Part shown: positions 1 through 5,248 of the stretch, piece after piece
How the letters are laid out: each line of letters starts with the position of its first letter
Position numbering within the stretch: the stretch's first letter is position 1
Assembly (NCBI GenBank): GCA_018812395.1
Contig: JAHJDS010000357.1
Location: 1-8,375 of the forward strand
Direction of reading: 5' to 3'
DNA: 8,375 nucleotides
Source of the DNA: Pseudomonadota bacterium
Lineage (GTDB): Bacteria; Desulfobacterota; Desulfarculia; Desulfarculales; JAHJDS01
The notes under the pieces: generated by a model
Seen by the model: only the letters and a program-made list of their open reading frames with translations
Databases searched by the model: none
Told to the model about the DNA's origin: nothing
Program-made: the position numbers and the translations under genes

Positions 1-20
1 CAACCTCTTTAGTAATTACA

Positions 21-216
21 CTTAGGGGAGCGAAATCCCCTAAGTCGCAGGGGAGTCCAGAGGGGCCTTGCGACAAAGGCCCCTCTGGTCCTGGGGGGGT
101 GCGGGGGGCTGGAAGAAAACCCCCCGCAACGAAAGATAGAATTCTTCCTTATCTCTTAAAATCAGAAGGCAGAGCGGACGTCGCAGACTACACTTTTTAG
201 CGGGGTGTAACCCCGC
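21..216. repeat. Series of four strong inverted repeats (intergenic hairpin cluster)
   Basis: Four hairpin-forming inverted repeats follow one another in a stretch with no convincing gene. The first pairs 21-29 with 36-44 (9 bp, loop GCGAAA). The second pairs 57-69 with 76-88 (13 bp perfect, loop GCGACA). The third pairs 100-108 with 120-128 (9 bp, 11-nt A-rich loop). The fourth pairs 200-206 with 210-216 (7 bp, 3-nt loop). The first two loops share the GCGA start. None is followed by a T-run on the plus strand, so they are not ordinary intrinsic terminators. An A/T-richer segment (about 129-199) separates the third and fourth. The arrangement resembles the dispersed GC hairpin elements seen between genes in Desulfovibrio-type genomes, but that resemblance is from memory. 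A structured RNA or a transcript-end element are alternatives. Confidence 0.6.
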
Positions 217-226
217 CCTGGAAACC

Positions 227-243
227 GGGGGGGGGCGGGCGGG
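227..243 (+). other. G-run tract, potential G-quadruplex
   Basis: A run of nine G is followed by C-GGG-C-GGG, giving enough G-triplets with one-base loops for an intramolecular G-quadruplex on the plus strand. It lies in the gene-free region between the hairpin series and the end of the leftward UPF0251/DUF5320 operon. From 244 to 343 I see only GC-rich sequence with short palindromes and no gene. Confidence 0.4.
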
Positions 244-343
244 TACTAGTAGTTCGGCGCCGGGCGGCCTCCGGCCGTATCTGACGTACGGTCGAGACGG
301 GGTCACCCGACGCCGGCCTCGGCGGCCCGGCGGTCGCCGAAAT

Positions 344-364
344 CGGCCCGTGCTCGACGGGCCG
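344..364 (-). terminator. GC hairpin at the end of the leftward operon
   Basis: CGGCCCGT (344-351) pairs perfectly with ACGGGCCG (357-364) around a 5-nt loop. On the minus strand it starts about 12 nt after the TAG stop of the last operon gene, where a transcript end is expected. Only ATTT follows the stem, so a classical U-tract is lacking. It may be a weak terminator or an RNA-stabilising 3' stem. Confidence 0.35.
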
Positions 365-375
365 GTTAACTAGGT

Positions 376-693
376 CTAGCCTTGATCAATCGGTTCCTCC
401 TTGAAACGGCCCAGTTCCCGCTCCACGTCGGCCAACTGCCGCTTGAGCATTCGGGCCTGGCCCTTGAGCCAGGTCTCGTCGTCAACGTCGGCGTAGGGCG
501 CGTCACCTGCCGGGACGTAACCCCGGCCCTGGCAGGCGGCGCCCCAACCGGCACCGTTGCCCCAGCCCATGCCCGGCCCGAAGCCCCGGCCGTACCCGCC
601 GCCTCGAACCCGGGCCAGGCTGCGTCCACAAGGTCCCAGACCGCGGCCCAATCGGCCGTCGCCCCAGGGACCGGTTCCATCCATGCCAGGCAT
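376..693 (-). CDS. DUF5320 domain-containing protein
   Basis: A 105-residue protein opening with MPGMDGTGPWGDGRLGRGLG and then GPC, the characteristic start of small glycine-rich DUF5320 proteins. The middle (about 20-65) is Gly/Arg/aromatic-rich with few charged acids. The end (about 72-100) is a polar amphipathic helix, including MLKRQLADVERELGRF, that probably forms a coiled coil as is usual in the family. The ATG is preceded by AAGGAGG at 701-707, which fixes the start. It is the third gene of a leftward operon behind the UPF0251 regulator, 33 nt after the short DUF5320-like gene. The biochemical function of DUF5320 is not established; from memory its genes often sit beside UPF0251, Mrp/NBP35 ATPases and NifX/NifB-related cofactor proteins. 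No such ATPase is visible here. The two N-terminal Met-Pro-Gly-Met motifs in this operon suggest duplication. Confidence 0.85.
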   Translation of the reverse strand: MPGMDGTGPWGDGRLGRGLGPCGRSLARVRGGGYGRGFGPGMGWGNGAGWGAACQGRGYVPAGDAPYADVDDETWLKGQARMLKRQLADVERELGRFKEEPIDQG

Positions 694-726
694 GACCTTT
701 CCTCCTTGCTTTAGGTTCAGACTTCA

Positions 727-945
727 CTAGACGCGACCACTGCCGCCGCGTCCCTGACCGGCGCCTCCGGAGCGCCCCCGGCCCTGGCCGAGTCGACTCC
801 AAAAACCGGTCCGACCGCCACGGCCGCCGCGTCCGCCCTGGCCCTGGCCCGGCGCGTCAGCGCCCGCCTGACCCCGGCCGCACGGTCCCTGGCGACGACC
901 GGTCGGTCCTTGACCCGTCGGTCCCTTTCCGTTCATTCCAGGCAT
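727..945 (-). CDS. Short glycine/arginine-rich DUF5320-like protein
   Basis: A 72-residue protein beginning MPGMNGKGPTGQGPTGRRQG and then PC, closely parallel to the next gene in the operon. After residue 25 it is almost entirely Gly, Arg, Gln and Ser with one Phe-Trp pair, so it is low-complexity and probably disordered. Unlike its neighbour it lacks the C-terminal coiled-coil helix and is about 30 residues shorter. The ATG at 945 has a near-perfect Shine-Dalgarno (AAGGAGGTGAG) directly upstream; the frame is open further upstream but that extension overlaps the UPF0251 gene and has no better start. It lies 44 nt after the UPF0251 stop. The family match is clear from the N-terminus; function is unknown. 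The GC-rich low-complexity body makes a diverged or truncated copy plausible. Confidence 0.75.
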   Translation of the reverse strand: MPGMNGKGPTGQGPTGRRQGPCGRGQAGADAPGQGQGGRGGRGGRTGFWSRLGQGRGRSGGAGQGRGGSGRV

Positions 946-989
946 TCGTCTCACCTCCTTTCCCGCATTGTCTCTTGAACTCGTTAAAT

Positions 990-1481
990 TCAACGCCCCT
1001 GGCCACCGCCCCTTCGACCTCCACCCGGCCCCGGCCCCCGGCCCCGGCGATGCCGGTGACCGCGACCCTGACCGGCCCAGTCGGGCACCAAACCCGGCGA
1101 CGCCGCCCCGCAGTCCGGACAGACCCGGTCCGGCCCGCCCTGGTCCGGCGGCCCAAACCGCCCGCAGGCCCCGCATTGCCAGGCCCTCGGACCCTGAACC
1201 ACCTCGCCGCCGCCCAGCCGAATCGCCCGTCCGGCGACGATAGCCCCCACCAGCTTCCGGCGACCCTCGGCCACGATCCGACCCAGCGTCGGCCGGCTGA
1301 CCCCCATCCGGAGGGCCGCCTCCTCCTGGTGCAGCCCCTCCACGTCACAAAGCTGCATCGCCTCCAACTCGTCCAGGGTGATCTCCACCTCCTGCAGGGC
1401 CGCCGCCGGGACGCCCCGGGGCTTGTAATAGAGGGCCCCCGGCTCGAGGTCCACCCAGCGCGGTTTCTTGGGACGGGGCAT
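990..1481 (-). CDS. UPF0251 (DUF134) family DNA-binding protein with C-terminal zinc ribbon
   Basis: A 163-residue predicted transcription regulator. The N-terminus MPRPKKPRWV, followed by the Y-Y-K-P-R-G-V-P segment (residues 18-25), is typical of UPF0251. Residues 36-77 (LDELEAMQLCDVEGLHQEEA, then ALRMGVSRPTLGRIV) form a helix-turn-helix like sigma region 4. Residues 103-124 carry two CxxC pairs (C103/C106 and C121/C124), a zinc-ribbon or metal-binding site. The tail after 135 is Gly/Arg/His-rich and disordered. The ATG at 1481 follows GGAGGAGAC, and a strong promoter lies just upstream. It is first in a leftward operon with two DUF5320-type genes, the usual company of this family. The reading frame stays open to about 2114, but that portion runs antisense through the next gene and is not coding. 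The likely role is regulation, possibly autoregulation; its ligand is unknown. Confidence 0.9.
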   Translation of the reverse strand: MPRPKKPRWVDLEPGALYYKPRGVPAAALQEVEITLDELEAMQLCDVEGLHQEEAALRMGVSRPTLGRIVAEGRRKLVGAIVAGRAIRLGGGEVVQGPRAWQCGACGRFGPPDQGGPDRVCPDCGAASPGLVPDWAGQGRGHRHRRGRGPGPGGGRRGGGQGR

Positions 1482-1508
1482 GTCTCCTCCGGTAATGGTC
1501 TTATGCTC

Positions 1509-1537
1509 ATAATAATCATGGCCCGAGCCACTGTCAA
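1509..1537 (-). promoter_or_regulatory. Sigma-70 promoter of the UPF0251/DUF5320 operon
   Basis: On the minus strand a perfect -35 TTGACA (1537-1532) is separated by exactly 17 bp from a -10 TATTAT (1514-1509), placing the transcript start near 1502 and leaving a leader of about 20 nt before the 1481 ATG. The heptamer TATGCTC occurs at 1502-1508, at the expected start site, and again at 1549-1555, upstream of the -35, so the promoter is bracketed by a possible operator pair. Confidence 0.75.
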
Positions 1538-1651
1538 GGAAAAAAGCATATGCTCGAAACCCCCGGTTTTTTGTTGGACCCCCCAAAAATGTCTGTGCTA
1601 TGGTTGACCGTGGTATCCGGGCCGGTGGCGCCTCCGGGTGACGCGCCCGGT

Positions 1652-1683
1652 GGCGATCGGGTATAATGGCGATCGAGTGTAAT
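1652..1683 (+). repeat. Tandem 16-bp repeat carrying the -10 box
   Basis: GGCGATCGGGTATAAT (1652-1667) is followed immediately by GGCGATCGAGTGTAAT (1668-1683), matching at 14 of 16 positions. The first copy contains a perfect TATAAT at 1662-1667; a -35-like GTGACG (1638-1643) lies 18 bp upstream. This is the best promoter candidate for the secreted-protein gene at 1741, with a transcript start near 1674, inside the second copy. Each copy contains the palindrome CGATCG. A TTGGAC element (1574-1579) with TATGGT at 1599-1604 is a weaker alternative promoter. Confidence 0.65.
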
Positions 1684-1740
1684 ATTGGTGTTTCGCGACC
1701 AGGTTCGGCCCGGCCGGTTGGTGATTTAGGAGGGAGAACG

Positions 1741-2139
1741 ATGCGGTTTGTCGCCGGCCTCTTTCTGGCGGTGGTGCTTCTCGCGGGGGCCGGTCCGGCT
1801 CCGGTCCAGGCGGCCAACTGGCGGTTCGTGGCCAGCGGCCCTGACGGCAATTCCTGGGTGGACACGACCACCGTCCAGCGCCAGGGCGACTGCGTGGTCT
1901 TCTGGCACCGCATGACTTTCAGGCGCAAGCCCGTTCGGAACCGGGTGCTGTTCAGCCAGTTGCGGATCAAGACCAGGATCTGCTGCCGGGCCAGGACCAT
2001 GGAGGAACTGGAGTACGTGGCCCTGGACGAGGAACTGGAGGAAAAATCCCGCTGGCGCCCCCGGTCGGAGGCGAGGCCGGTGCGACCCGGGACCGTGGCC
2101 GAGGCGCTGCTCAATTACGTCTGCAAACCGGGGCGATGA
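1741..2139 (+). CDS. Secreted protein resembling surface-adhesin protein E
   Basis: A 132-residue protein with a typical Sec signal peptide (residues 1-24, MRFVAGLFLAVVLLAGAG then PAPVQA, cleavage after VQA) and a mature part of about 108 residues. The mature protein starts with a NWRFVASGPDGNSWVDTTTV pattern, continues through a V-F-W-H strand, and ends PGTVAEALLNYVCK. This order (W..., a D-G...W/Y-x-D strand, an internal Cys, then P-G-S/T-V near a C-terminal Cys) is that of the surface-adhesin protein E family of small beta-rich periplasmic or surface proteins. Cysteines in GDC, RICCR and YVCK could form disulfides. The ATG at 1741 follows GGAGGGAG; upstream in-frame starts lie in the promoter repeat. 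It is divergent from UPF0251 and monocistronic. Adhesion is the family name only; a real role here is unknown. Confidence 0.65.
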   Translation: MRFVAGLFLAVVLLAGAGPAPVQAANWRFVASGPDGNSWVDTTTVQRQGDCVVFWHRMTFRRKPVRNRVLFSQLRIKTRICCRARTMEELEYVALDEELEEKSRWRPRSEARPVRPGTVAEALLNYVCKPGR

Positions 2140-2178
2140 GCCGGCGGTGGCCGGTCGAGACCGAAGTCCAGAGGCGAC

Positions 2179-2949
2179 CTACTTCTGGGCGGTCTGATCC
2201 GCCGCCTTGTTGGGCAGGACTATCAGGCGGCAGGCCTCGGGGTCGGCCCGGTGGATTTGCTCGGCCAGGGCCTGGAGGGATTCCTTGACCGCGGGCGGCT
2301 CGGGCAGGTCGGCCGGCGGCTCGAAATTGTATTTTTTCAAAGAGATATCCGGGAAGTACATCCTCTTTTCAATGGCGTTGACCTCATCGGGCCGGAAGTT
2401 GCCTCCCAGGAACCGGGCCCGCTGGATCTGGGAGACGTCCATGTTGCGCAGGAAAGTCATGATGCCCAGGACGTCGAACCCGGTTCGGAAGCGGGCGATG
2501 TTCTGGTTGACGGCCGCGGTTTCGAGTTGGAGTTCACGGTAGTCGGCGGCGTAGGTCTGATTATAGGCGTGGAGCCGCTGGTAGGCCTTGAACACCAGCC
2601 GGACGTAGCGGCCCCTGACGCTCAGGCCCCTGGTGGTCAAGAAGCGCATGGCCTTGAATTTGAAGACCCTCGGGCGGTCCGGGGGCTGGTCACGGTACGG
2701 CGCCCGGGGGAGTCCCAGGACGCGGATCAGGTCCTCGAGGTGACAGTCCTCGATCATCAAGACGTAGAGCCGGCGATACCTCAGGGCCAGGCGGCGTTCC
2801 AGGTCCACCAGTTCCCGGGCCTGACAATCGATGTCCTCGACCTGGACCTCGATCAGGCGGCGCTCGTGGAGGTAGTTTTCGACCACCTCGCGCTTGACGC
2901 TCAGGTGGAGCGCCTGCAGGAAATCATCAAGGGGTGTGTCGTCGATCAT
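2179..2949 (-). CDS. Hypothetical helix-rich cytoplasmic protein
   Basis: A 256-residue protein I do not recognise. It has no signal peptide or membrane segment and is mostly charged, helix-forming sequence. Residues 5-65 look like a long amphipathic or coiled helix (ERRLIEVQVEDI, ELVDLERRLALRYRRLYVL). Residues 92-175 form a basic, aromatic-rich core (FKFKAMRFLTTRGLSVRGRY, KAYQRLHAYNQTYAADYREL). A conserved-looking stretch at 160-205 contains FLRNMDVSQIQRARFLGG and the RMYFPD segment. A Pro-rich linker (211-220) precedes a C-terminal helix. Start at 2949 is chosen because the upstream extension is Pro/Arg-rich and overlaps the promoter; the ribosome site (GCGGAA) is weak. It converges on the adhesin-E-like gene with 39 bp between stops and is divergent from the NifU-like gene. 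Base composition matches its neighbours. Confidence 0.75.
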   Translation of the reverse strand: MIDDTPLDDFLQALHLSVKREVVENYLHERRLIEVQVEDIDCQARELVDLERRLALRYRRLYVLMIEDCHLEDLIRVLGLPRAPYRDQPPDRPRVFKFKAMRFLTTRGLSVRGRYVRLVFKAYQRLHAYNQTYAADYRELQLETAAVNQNIARFRTGFDVLGIMTFLRNMDVSQIQRARFLGGNFRPDEVNAIEKRMYFPDISLKKYNFEPPADLPEPPAVKESLQALAEQIHRADPEACRLIVLPNKAADQTAQK

Positions 2950-3015
2950 GGACTGTTCCGCTGGCGGATCGGTTCGGTCGGCGGCCGGAGACCTTCCCCG
3001 GCGTCCGAGAATATT

Positions 3016-3045
3016 AATATACCGGTGGCGGCCCGGGGGTGGCAA
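3016..3045 (-). promoter_or_regulatory. Probable sigma-70 promoter for the 256-residue hypothetical protein
   Basis: On the minus strand, -35 TTGCCA (3045-3040) and -10 TATATT (3021-3016) are 18 bp apart in an otherwise GC-rich stretch, predicting a start near 3009 and a leader of about 60 nt before the 2949 ATG. Confidence 0.5.
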
Positions 3046-3057
3046 GTCGGACGGATC

Positions 3058-3086
3058 TTGATGCGGACCGACACCCGTCCTATATT
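3058..3086 (+). promoter_or_regulatory. Probable sigma-70 promoter for the NifU-like gene
   Basis: TTGATG (3058-3063) and TATATT (3081-3086) are separated by exactly 17 bp, predicting a transcript start near 3093 and a leader of about 63 nt. It lies back to back with the leftward promoter at 3016-3045, with only 12 bp between the two -35 boxes, so the genes may share control. Confidence 0.55.
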
Positions 3087-3155
3087 CTGGCCGGCGACCT
3101 TTTAGACGTCCCGGGCGCTGCCCGGCGAAAATTTCAATTCCAAGACCGGGGAGAT

Positions 3156-3620
3156 ATGTCAGACCATCCCACCGAGCCACCGGCAGTGGCCGAGCCACCG
3201 GCGGACGGGGATCAGCGCCCGTCGGACGCCTTTATCCTCAACGCCATCCAGCCCCAAAATCTGGGGGTCCTACCCCAGCCCGACGGGATCGGCGCCCCGG
3301 TGGGTTCCTGCGGTGATTACCTGGAGATCGGCCTCCAGGTCAGGGACAACGTCATCACCCGGATCGCCTTTATGCCCCACGGCTGTGCGGCCACCGTGGC
3401 CGTGGGCAGCGCCGTGACCCGGTTGGCCCTGGGCCGGACCGTCACCGAGGCCGGGGCCATCACCGCTAGGGACGTGACCGACTTTCTGGAGGGCCTGCCC
3501 CCGGGCCACGGGCATTGCGCCAAGCTGGGCGTGGCCACCCTGCGGGCGGCCCTACGGGATTTCTACCGGCACGGTCGCCAGAGTTGGAAGAGGATGTACG
3601 ACACCCGCCGCCAACCATGA
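3156..3620 (+). CDS. NifU N-terminal/IscU-like Fe-S cluster assembly scaffold
   Basis: A 154-residue stand-alone scaffold on which Fe-S clusters are assembled from cysteine-desulfurase sulfur and then passed to target proteins in the cytoplasm. Residues 1-25 are a Pro/acidic, probably disordered tail. The fold then starts with PQNLGVLPQPDGIGAPVG. All cluster ligands are present: C52 and D54 in GSCGD, C77 in HGCAA, and H120-C121 in GHGHC. Spacings of 25 and 44 match those in IscU (26 and 43). The conserved LPPxKxHC loop reads LPPGHGHC, so the chaperone-motif lysine is replaced by histidine. The NifU ferredoxin-like and C-terminal NFU domains are absent. The ATG at 3156 follows GGGGAG; the upstream in-frame extension crosses the promoter. 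Its stop overlaps an ATG of the following frame. No desulfurase or regulator gene accompanies it in the window. Confidence 0.88.
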   Translation: MSDHPTEPPAVAEPPADGDQRPSDAFILNAIQPQNLGVLPQPDGIGAPVGSCGDYLEIGLQVRDNVITRIAFMPHGCAATVAVGSAVTRLALGRTVTEAGAITARDVTDFLEGLPPGHGHCAKLGVATLRAALRDFYRHGRQSWKRMYDTRRQP

Positions 3621-4124
3621 AGACCTCGCCGGATAGGAGTCCCGGCCCGGCCGCCCCCGGGGACACCCTTTTAAAATTGGCATTGATGACATTGGGTCAT
3701 TGACGCCATCACCCCCCTCAGCCACCAGAAGGCGGCCATTTTCGTCCGCGGCGCCCGGTTGGATCGCCTCCACCGGGCCGTGGAGTACGTGCTCCACAAC
3801 GAGGTCTCACGGTTCGGGTACGTCATCCATCTGTACGACTCCCCGGCCGATGACCAGGCGGCGCAGGTCGAGCAGAGCCTGAAGGTCATGGCCGACATTT
3901 TCCCCGAGATCAAGACCGAGCTGGTCTCCCGGGAGGGCCGGTTCAACCCGGAGACGGTCGGTCTGTTGTCGAACGAGCTGGGCGTCGAGGTCAACAACAT
4001 GTTCATCGGCACCCCCGAGGAAAAGCATACCTTCAACGTCCAGGATTTGGGCGGAGTGCGGGTATATTTTAGCAATCCGCCCGTTCGGCGGCCCGATGTT
4101 GACTTAAGGTCAGCGGCCCGTTAA
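3617..4124 (+). pseudogene. Detached C-terminal domain of an APC-family amino-acid permease, apparently frameshifted
   Basis: From about 3708 to 4070 the plus strand encodes a sequence matching my recollection of the cytoplasmic C-terminal domain of APC-superfamily amino-acid permeases: a strand AAIFVRGARLDRLHRAVEYV, then YVIHLYDS, a helix ending in FPEIKTELV, then NNMFIGTP and LGGVRV. No transmembrane part precedes it. The frame has no good start: the stop at 3687-3689 is followed only by a TTG at 3759, without Shine-Dalgarno and after the first conserved strand. The frame that begins with the ATG at 3617 (overlapping the NifU-like stop as ATGA) ends at TGA 3701-3703; a +1 shift there would join it to the domain. 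It may be a decayed gene, a programmed-frameshift product, or a sequencing error. If only the TTG is used, the product is 121 residues (3759-4124). Confidence 0.55.
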
Positions 4125-4127
4125 GAT
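4099..4127 (+). promoter_or_regulatory. Probable sigma-70 promoter for the SCP2 gene
   Basis: TTGACT (4099-4104) and TAAGAT (4122-4127) are 17 bp apart, predicting a start near 4134. It lies across the end of the preceding permease-domain frame, so the SCP2 gene can be transcribed independently of the NifU-like gene. Confidence 0.45.
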
Positions 4128-4141
4128 GGCGTCGGACAGGA

Positions 4142-4177
4142 AGGTGATTGGGGGAGTGGCGAGTGTTTTAATCACCT
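4142..4177 (+). promoter_or_regulatory. Inverted repeat in the SCP2 leader
   Basis: AGGTGATT (4142-4149) is perfectly inverted as AATCACCT (4170-4177), with a 20-nt spacer. It falls just after the predicted transcript start and ends about 17 bp before the ribosome site. It could be a repressor operator or an RNA stem in the leader. Confidence 0.45.
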
Positions 4178-4206
4178 AAACAACTTTGACGGATGAGGAG
4201 AGGATT

Positions 4207-4533
4207 ATGGATCTGCCCAACAGCATCAACGAGGTCATGAACGGCATGCCCGGGGCCTTCAAGCCGGAGGCGGCCGAGGGGCTGGACTGCGTGATGCAGT
4301 TCAATTTCTCCGGCGATGAGCCGGGCGAGTGGAACGTGACCATCAAGGACAAGACCTGCGCCGTGGCCCAGGGGCAAGCGGCCAGCCCGACGGCGACCAT
4401 CGACGCGCCCAGCGAGGTCTGGCTCAAGATCGCCCGCAAGGAGTTGGACGGCGCGGCGGCCTTCATGTCCGGTCAATTCAAGGCCACCGGTGACATGGGC
4501 CTGCTCATGCGCATGGGCAGCCTGTTCCAGTAA
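4207..4533 (+). CDS. SCP2 sterol/lipid-transfer domain protein
   Basis: A 108-residue single-domain protein of the SCP2 family, which binds lipids or other hydrophobic ligands in a tunnel under a beta-sheet. The whole length is domain: an N-terminal helix (MDLPNSINEVMNGMPGAFKP), strands VMQFNFSGD and GEWNVTIKDK, the edge strand PTATIDAPSEVWLKIARKEL, the A-A-F-M-S-G-Q-F-K turn, and the closing G-D-M-G-L-L-M-R-M helix, all in the family order. It has no signal peptide, so it acts in the cytoplasm; small bacterial SCP2 proteins have no single established role. The ATG at 4207 is set by GAGGAGAGG at 4195-4203; a TTG at 4186 in frame has no such site. It has its own promoter and a strong terminator, so it is probably monocistronic. 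Confidence 0.88.
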   Translation: MDLPNSINEVMNGMPGAFKPEAAEGLDCVMQFNFSGDEPGEWNVTIKDKTCAVAQGQAASPTATIDAPSEVWLKIARKELDGAAAFMSGQFKATGDMGLLMRMGSLFQ

Positions 4534-4554
4534 GGGCCGGGTTCCCGACCATTG

Positions 4555-4605
4555 AGGGCCAGGGCGGTCCGCCGGCCGGCGTTGCGGACCGTTTTGGCCT
4601 TTTTT
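4555..4605 (+). terminator. Intrinsic terminator after the SCP2 gene
   Basis: CGGTCCGC (4565-4572) pairs with GCGGACCG (4584-4591). Outside it, GGG/TTT can form G-U pairs and AGGGCCA (4555-4561) pairs with TGGCCTT (4595-4601), giving a stem of about 18 bp with an 11-nt loop. A run of six T (4600-4605) closes it, a textbook rho-independent terminator about 22 nt after the SCP2 stop. Confidence 0.8.
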
Positions 4606-4662
4606 ACGCGGGGCCGCGGGCGGGAGGTCCTGACCGGCTCAAGACAACCCGCCGTCAAGTCA

Positions 4663-4692
4663 TTGACCCCGGGGTCGTTCGGCCGGGATAAT
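4663..4692 (+). promoter_or_regulatory. Promoter with embedded palindrome, upstream of the 142-residue gene
   Basis: TTGACC (4663-4668) and GATAAT (4687-4692) are 18 bp apart, predicting a start near 4700 and a leader of about 120 nt. The perfect 12-bp palindrome GACCCCGGGGTC (4665-4676) overlaps the -35 box and spacer, a position suited to a repressor. The remaining leader (4700-4810) is GC-rich with several weak stems; I see no gene in it. Confidence 0.45.
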
Positions 4693-4819
4693 GGACGGGG
4701 GATTTTGACGAGGCCGGGCCGGGGCCGGGTCAAGAAAATGACGCAGCGGCCGGGGCCGTCGGCTTTGAACCGAGTCCCGACAAGGACGGCTTCGGACCGT
4801 GGATCAGGAAGAGGAGACC

Positions 4820-5248
4820 ATGACCGACGTCGACCAACAGCCACCCCCGTGGCGGGCCGGGGATCGGGTTTGGGTTCGGCACGGCCGGTTCCTGCAGAAG
4901 AAGACCGTCAGTCGGGTTCTGGACGGGCGGGTGAGCGTTGACGGCCGCCGCGTGCCGGCCGACAAGCTGACGGCCTCTTCGGCCGTGGACGTCCCGGAGG
5001 AGATTCAGGGGCTCAGGTTCATGGCCGAGGCCTTTGATTATCGGGTCTGGGGGGCTTACGCCGGCCCCCGGCCGTCGGACATGGGGCTGAGGACGGGGAA
5101 GGTTCTAGGCGTGCTCGTGGAGCATCATGATTGCGGCCGGGTCAGCGGCCGCTTTTTCGCGGGACGGGGCGCCACGCCGGCGGACGTGCTTCGCCTCCTG
5201 TGGGAGTTGGAATCGGGCGCGGTCAGCGCATCAGATGGAGCACGCTGA
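4820..5248 (+). CDS. Hypothetical protein with an SH3-like N-terminal region
   Basis: A 142-residue protein I cannot assign to a family. Residues 11-50 (WRAGDRVWVRHGRFLQKKTV, then SRVLDGRVSVDGRRVPADKL) look like a small SH3/KOW-type beta-barrel by their G-D-x-V-W-V start and regular short strands. Residues 60-132 form a second part with FMAEAFDYRVWGAYAGPRPS, the strand GKVLGVLVEHHDCGRVSG and a final helix ADVLRLLWELES. No signal peptide or membrane span is present. The ATG at 4820 follows GAGGAGACC; a GTG at 4799 in the same frame lacks a ribosome site. The gene lies between the SCP2 terminator and the microprotein gene, whose 3' end overlaps it by 26 bp on the other strand. A DNA/RNA-associated role would fit the barrel but is only a guess. 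Confidence 0.7.
   Translation: MTDVDQQPPPWRAGDRVWVRHGRFLQKKTVSRVLDGRVSVDGRRVPADKLTASSAVDVPEEIQGLRFMAEAFDYRVWGAYAGPRPSDMGLRTGKVLGVLVEHHDCGRVSGRFFAGRGATPADVLRLLWELESGAVSASDGAR

Noticed and set aside
40..306. Minus-strand frame of 88 codons across the hairpin region
   Set aside because: It runs through the inverted repeats and G-tract, has a Pro/Arg-biased product, no ribosome site and no family resemblance.
1482..2114. Upstream extension of the UPF0251 frame
   Set aside because: It is antisense to the adhesin-E-like gene and crosses the promoter; the ATG at 1481 has a clear ribosome site and the family N-terminus.
2251..3105. Long plus-strand frame opposite the 256-residue gene
   Set aside because: The product is an Asp/Val/Gln-biased antisense shadow; the minus-strand frame has normal protein composition and a promoter.
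4186..4206. Earlier TTG start for the SCP2 gene
   Set aside because: No ribosome site precedes it; GAGGAGAGG lies correctly before the ATG at 4207.
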